A stretch of 64,000 nucleotides of DNA from UBA8389 sp942493385 (GTDB taxonomy: Bacteria; Bacteroidota; Bacteroidia; Bacteroidales; UBA1402). Location of the stretch: NCBI GenBank assembly GCA_942493385.1, contig OW818699.1, positions 2,170,001-2,234,000 of the forward strand, in the 5' to 3' direction. Positions within the stretch are counted from its first letter, which is position 1. Every line of letters begins with the position of its first letter. Positions 61,301-64,000 of this stretch are shown here, one piece after another. The notes below the pieces were generated by a model, which saw only the letters and a list, made by a program, of their open reading frames with translations, did no database searches and was not told the origin of the DNA. Position numbers and translations under genes: made by a program.

Positions 61301-62181
61301 TTCGGTTTCAATCCCATCAATGCTTTTAGTGCTTCTGAGGTTTTGCCCTTGGCGCCCGATTCCAAGTATTTGCCCAAACGGATCAGTGTGATGATGGCCG
61401 CACTTGTTTCGAAATAGACATTGCTACTGTGTATGACTCCAATGGTCACTAAAAGACTCGAAAAATACGCGGTAGAAGAACCAAGCATTATGAGGACATC
61501 CATATTGGCCCGACCAAAACGCAAACTTTTAAAGGCTCCGACATAGAACGGTCCTCCAACTACAAATTGAACGATGGTCGCAAAAAAGAGCATGACATAT
61601 TGATCGTATTCAAACCCCACCACCTTAAAATCACGCGCCATGCTAAAAACGATGAGCGGAATGGTAAAGATCATACCGATCATCAACAAATTCCTTTGTT
61701 TGTTATGTTCTGAAGCGCGGATAACAGATTCAGCATCATCCAGATTCTCCACTTTACCGGATTGAACGATTTTGAAACCAGCTTTGCGAACTACACCGGC
61801 GATGTCTGCAATGCTGATCATTCCAGGAATATATTCCAGAATAACTTGTTCATTGACCAAACCGACGATGGCTGAAAGGATGCCGTCCTGCTTGTTTAAG
61901 ATGGATTCCAGCAGGTTGGCATCGGTGATGTCCTGCAACCCGGTTACAGGAAGTTCCGTTTTTCCTATAGCAACTCCGTAACCCAACTGCTTGATGCTTT
62001 CAATGATTTTTGCTTCACTCAATAGTTCAGCATCAAACTCCACCGTAAGTTTCTCACTTGCAAAGTCGACAACGGCATTGGTGACCCCAGACAGCTTGCT
62101 CACATTGGATTGAATTGCCAAAGCACAGTTGCTGCAAGACAAACCCGTTACGGGCATGGTGGTTTTTTTCATGGTATTCAT
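58363..62181 (-). CDS. Copper P1B-ATPase fused to an ethylene-receptor-like sensor histidine kinase
   Basis: 1272 residues in one uninterrupted frame. Order: metal-binding domain with CSNC (Cys16, Cys19); a degenerate second one without Cys (about 77-140); a complete Cu(I)-ATPase (about 160-808) with TGES (345-348), the CPC membrane site (449-451), DKTGT (493-497), HP (532-533), TGDN and GDGINDAP (704-711); an extra helix (about 828-850); a three-helix ETR1-like domain (about 866-958) with ETR1 ligand positions Cys915 and His919 in ACGTTH; a coiled-coil linker; HisKA with His1062; and HATPase to the end. Predicted to move Cu(I) and signal through the downstream regulators. Start could also be 62172. 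Confidence 0.93.
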   Translation of the reverse strand: MNTMKKTTMPVTGLSCSNCALAIQSNVSKLSGVTNAVVDFASEKLTVEFDAELLSEAKIIESIKQLGYGVAIGKTELPVTGLQDITDANLLESILNKQDGILSAIVGLVNEQVILEYIPGMISIADIAGVVRKAGFKIVQSGKVENLDDAESVIRASEHNKQRNLLMIGMIFTIPLIVFSMARDFKVVGFEYDQYVMLFFATIVQFVVGGPFYVGAFKSLRFGRANMDVLIMLGSSTAYFSSLLVTIGVIHSSNVYFETSAAIITLIRLGKYLESGAKGKTSEALKALMGLKPKTAMVERKGLVTEISIEEVEIGDKIVVKPGEKVPVDGIIYEGKSAFEESMITGESMPVMKGPGDTIIGATINREGLIRFEATKIGKQTTLSQIIRLVQEAQASKAPIQKLTDEIGKYFVPIIIGVALFTFLGWIYVAQIDWTGAMINAIAVLVIACPCAIGLATPTAVMVGTSKGAENGILFKSSEMLEAAGRLNVVVLDKTGTITHGKPALTNLIPLDDFSGEELLRLAASAESGSEHPIGKALVLAAHDKGITLVQPFQFRAFGGLGISAIVENRLILIGNLRMMQREGISTAAFESDINNLQTEGKTVMIIAIGEHDGNKIQPAGIIALADTVKPGAKEAIAELRKLGLEIVMITGDNQCTADAIAKQVGIDRVIAEVLPGDKADTIKKMQSAESLGNFAHPVVGMVGDGINDAPALAQADVGIAIGTGTDIAIATAGITLISGELSGIGKAISLSRGTSQTIVQNLIWALFYNVALIPIAAYGLLSPMFAAGAMAFSSIFVVTNSLRLRSYKVQTFAPKKTILRQSLELIPHILAPATALAILIAGPMLFMKGASMEIQGADAGTMTPALMMVMALSNALIGVSYASIPFFLIIFLRKRKDMPFTWIFFLFGLFILACGTTHIVHVIGLWWPVNWWQATVDTICAFVSVATAIALWPVLPKLLSIPSPTQLRIVNEELVREKEKLIYTQKELQKAYDEIELRVVTRTNDLLVANTMLQEEIQERKKAMETINELNITLENRVLARTAQLEESNKELESFSYSVSHDLRAPLRHISGFTDMLSKESNEQLTDQSKHYLSIINNSAKKMGVLIDDLLNFSRTGRMELKKTVFNMRRVVFEAKAMVESSAGNRNIKWEIVNLPDVYADYNLMHMVWMNLIDNAVKYTKTKDEALIQVSFEENENDFVFCIRDNGVGFNVKYAQKLFGVFQRMHSTNEFEGTGIGLANVRRIISKHDGRIWAEAETDKGATFFFTLPKN

Positions 62182-62221
62182 AAACCGAAATAGCTGTACA
62201 ACAGCATTGAATCATTAGTAC

Positions 62222-62229
62222 CAAAGATA
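62222..62229 (-). promoter_or_regulatory. -7 promoter element of the ATPase-kinase cluster
   Basis: Reads TATCTTTG on the minus strand, exact TAnnTTTG, about 40 bases before the ATG. Confidence 0.55.
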
Positions 62230-62255
62230 GTTAAATAATTGAAAAAGTGTACAAC

Positions 62256-62287
62256 TACAAAAAGGTCAGACAAATTGCCTGACCTTT
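62256..62287 (-). terminator. Rho-independent terminator of recA
   Basis: Perfect 9-bp stem AAAGGTCAG / CTGACCTTT with a 9-base loop; on the minus strand it is followed by TTTTTG. Confidence 0.85.
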
Positions 62288-62309
62288 AAAGTAAAATGAA
62301 AAATGGATG

Positions 62310-63341
62310 TTAAGCGTGCTTTGCCTTCAATGCAGCGTAAATTTCTTGCTCAATCTGATCGGCCAGCTCTGGATTTTGTTTCATAACGTCCTTGGCAGCC
62401 TCTCGACCCTGTCCAATTTTGGTTTCACCATAACTGTACCAGGAGCCGCTTTTCTTGATGATGCCCAAATCGGAACCCATATCGATAAGTTCACCCGTTT
62501 TGGAAATGCCTTCACCGTACATGATGTCGAACTCCGCTTTGCGGAAGGGGGGAGCCACTTTGTTCTTGACCACCTTGACGCGGGTCTGGTTGCCAGTAGC
62601 TTCTTCTCCATCCTTGATCTGACCGATGCGACGAATGTCCAAACGAACGGAAGCATAGAACTTGAGTGCGTTACCACCGGTGGTTGTTTCGGGATTGCCG
62701 AACATGACACCGATTTTTTCGCGCAACTGGTTGATAAAGATACAGGTGGTATTGGTTTTGCTGATGGCTGCGGTCAATTTGCGAAGAGCCTGAGACATCA
62801 GACGAGCTTGCAGACCCATTTTGGAGTCGCCCATGTCACCTTCTAATTCGGCCTTGGGGGTCAAAGCGGCAACAGAGTCAATCACCAGAATGTCGATGGC
62901 AGAGGAGCGGATGAGTGATTCAGCGATTTCAAGCGCTTGTTCACCGTTGTCCGGTTGTGAAATCCAAAGATTGCCTACATCCACACCCAATTTTTCAGCG
63001 TAGAAACGGTCAAAAGCGTGTTCCGCATCGATAAAAGCTGCAATGCCGCCAGCTTTTTGAGCTTCGGCAATGGCATGGATGGCCAAGGTGGTCTTACCCG
63101 ACGATTCCGGGCCGTAAATTTCAATGACACGGCCTCTTGGAAATCCGCCAACACCGAGTGCCACGTTCAAGCCTATGGAACCGCTGGAGATAACTGCGAT
63201 GTCTTCGATGGCTTCGTCGCCGAGCTTCATGATGGAACCCTTGCCGTAGCTTTTCTCGATTTTTTCCATGGCCGCAAGCAGGGCTTTCATTTTTTCATTG
63301 GCCGGTGCTTTCACTTCCGCCGATTCTTCTTTTTTTGCCAT
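62310..63341 (-). CDS. recA: Recombinase RecA
   Basis: 343 residues, normal RecA length. Walker A GPESSGKTT, Walker B LVIDSVAAL, the QALRKLTA and NQLREKIGVMFGNPETTTGG (loop 2) blocks. Strand exchange and SOS co-protease. The Lys/Glu-rich start (MAKKEESAEVKAPANEK) is typical of the phylum. Own promoter (63378-63385) and terminator. Confidence 0.98.
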   Translation of the reverse strand: MAKKEESAEVKAPANEKMKALLAAMEKIEKSYGKGSIMKLGDEAIEDIAVISSGSIGLNVALGVGGFPRGRVIEIYGPESSGKTTLAIHAIAEAQKAGGIAAFIDAEHAFDRFYAEKLGVDVGNLWISQPDNGEQALEIAESLIRSSAIDILVIDSVAALTPKAELEGDMGDSKMGLQARLMSQALRKLTAAISKTNTTCIFINQLREKIGVMFGNPETTTGGNALKFYASVRLDIRRIGQIKDGEEATGNQTRVKVVKNKVAPPFRKAEFDIMYGEGISKTGELIDMGSDLGIIKKSGSWYSYGETKIGQGREAAKDVMKQNPELADQIEQEIYAALKAKHA

Positions 63342-63377
63342 TTTTATAGTGATTTTTAATGATTTTTATTCTAATCC

Positions 63378-63385
63378 CAAAGATA
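63378..63385 (-). promoter_or_regulatory. -7 promoter element of recA
   Basis: Reads TATCTTTG on the minus strand, 36 bases before the ATG. No LexA-like palindrome was recognised. Confidence 0.5.
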
Positions 63386-63459
63386 AATGAATTTCTGAAA
63401 CCCCAGCATTTTATTTGTGTTAAATATTATTAAAACAACAAATAAATATTAATATAATA

Positions 63460-64000
63460 TTATAACTCAAGGTCTATTCCGAAGAACTCTTTCCACGGAA
63501 GTCCATTTTCAGCCAATGCCTTCAAGAACGGATCCGGATTAAATTCCTCCACATTCCATACTCCCGGTTTTTTCCAAAGACCCTGCAAAAACATCATGGC
63601 ACCACACATCGCGGGCACACCGGTGGTGTAACTAACACCCTGTGCGCCAGTTTCCTTATACGCCGCTTCGTGGCTGCAATTGTTGTAGACCGCATAGGTC
63701 AACTCCTTGCCGTCCTTGATGCCACGGATTCGGCAACCGATGGAAGTCTGCCCGGTATAGTTTTCACCCAGTTCACCAGGATCCGGCAATACAGCTTTCA
63801 GGAACTGAATAGGTACGATTTCGACACCATTATAAATAATGGGATCGATGCGAGCCATCCCAATGTTTTGAATCACCCGTAAATGCGTGAGGTATTCTTG
63901 GCCGAATGTCATCCAGAAACGTGCGCGCTTCAGGGTGGGGAAATTTTTGACCAACGATTCCAATTCTTCGTGGAAAATCACATAGGATTCTTTTGGACCG
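63460..64000 (-). CDS. Saccharopine dehydrogenase-family protein, C-terminal part (runs off right edge)
   Basis: The frame is open to the right edge (GPKESYVIFHEELESLVK), so only the last 180 or so residues are present. A GTG at 63981 is internal, not a start. Blocks such as KRARFWMTFGQEYLTHLRV, GMARIDPI, FLKAVLPDPGELGENY, YNNCSHEAAYKETGAQGVSYTTGVPA match the saccharopine reductase-like fold and most resemble carboxynorspermidine dehydrogenase/synthase of polyamine synthesis. The NAD(P)-binding half lies outside the window, so the exact activity is not settled. Confidence 0.85.
   Translation of the reverse strand, partial: GPKESYVIFHEELESLVKNFPTLKRARFWMTFGQEYLTHLRVIQNIGMARIDPIIYNGVEIVPIQFLKAVLPDPGELGENYTGQTSIGCRIRGIKDGKELTYAVYNNCSHEAAYKETGAQGVSYTTGVPAMCGAMMFLQGLWKKPGVWNVEEFNPDPFLKALAENGLPWKEFFGIDLEL

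Noticed and set aside
58363..62181. Two separate genes (ATPase and kinase) merged by error
   Set aside because: No stop, no internal promoter and no in-frame break between residues 800 and 870; the extra helix gives consistent topology. Still worth checking with reads.
63460..63981. Complete 173-residue protein starting with GTG at 63981
   Set aside because: The frame continues to the window edge with matching family sequence, so this is a C-terminal part.

Overview
The window comes from a member of the Bacteroidota, most likely Bacteroidales. Evidence: type IX secretion sorting tails on secreted proteases; Bacteroidota-type promoters (TTTG near -33, TAnnTTTG near -7) in front of many genes; almost no Shine-Dalgarno sequences; and families largely confined to this phylum (DUF4494, DUF5606, the DUF3276 PUR protein, the long NusB, the NUDIX-type AraR). 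No rRNA, tRNA, CRISPR array or intact insertion sequence was seen.

Layout. 1-1606: 5' part of an outer-membrane beta-barrel receptor. 1.8-4.7 kb: kduI-kduD-DUF4861, uronate catabolism after pectin cleavage. 4.7-10.8 kb: arabinose operon galM-araR-araD-araA-araB with a candidate palindromic operator and a strong terminator. 10.8-13.3 kb: secreted C10 protease. 13.3-26.1 kb (minus strand): a compact seven-gene electron-transfer cluster running from a CcsBA-type cytochrome c assembly protein through a membrane b-type cytochrome candidate, an FeS/flavin oxidoreductase and three multihaem cytochromes (20, 43 and 13 CXXCH sites) to a barrel-like outer-membrane protein. 26.2-31.4 kb: M6 protease, transketolase, rpiB. 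31.4-36.6 kb: small genes plus a decayed island of secreted-protein genes, gene fragments, a duplicated promoter/gene start and an orphan promoter with no convincing gene. 36.6-55.9 kb: mainly housekeeping (rluF, engB, recR, pth, rplY, nusB, yajC, coaE, serB) with an orphan PL10 pectate lyase, a radical SAM protein and a PLP enzyme. 55.9-62.2 kb (minus strand): a signalling cluster led by a 1272-residue protein. 62.3-64.0 kb: recA and a saccharopine-dehydrogenase-family gene cut by the right edge.

Two regions stand out. First, the gene at 58363-62181 encodes a complete copper P1B-ATPase followed in one reading frame by a three-helix ethylene-receptor-like (ETR1-type) Cu(I)-binding membrane domain and a histidine kinase. 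In plants the separate Cu-ATPase RAN1 supplies copper to ETR1; here the two functions are one polypeptide. It is followed by a response regulator, a REC-PAS-kinase and another response regulator. Second, the 13-26 kb cluster could carry electrons from NAD(P)H across both membranes. Two of its cytochromes share the same ends and differ by the copy number of a 73-residue, three-haem module (1 versus 11).

The sugar genes fit together: PL10 pectate lyase cuts polygalacturonate, KduI and KduD process the unsaturated uronate, AraA/B/D convert arabinose to xylulose-5-phosphate, and transketolase and RpiB handle the pentose phosphates. Functions are read from motifs and family knowledge; nothing was searched or computed beyond reading the sequence.
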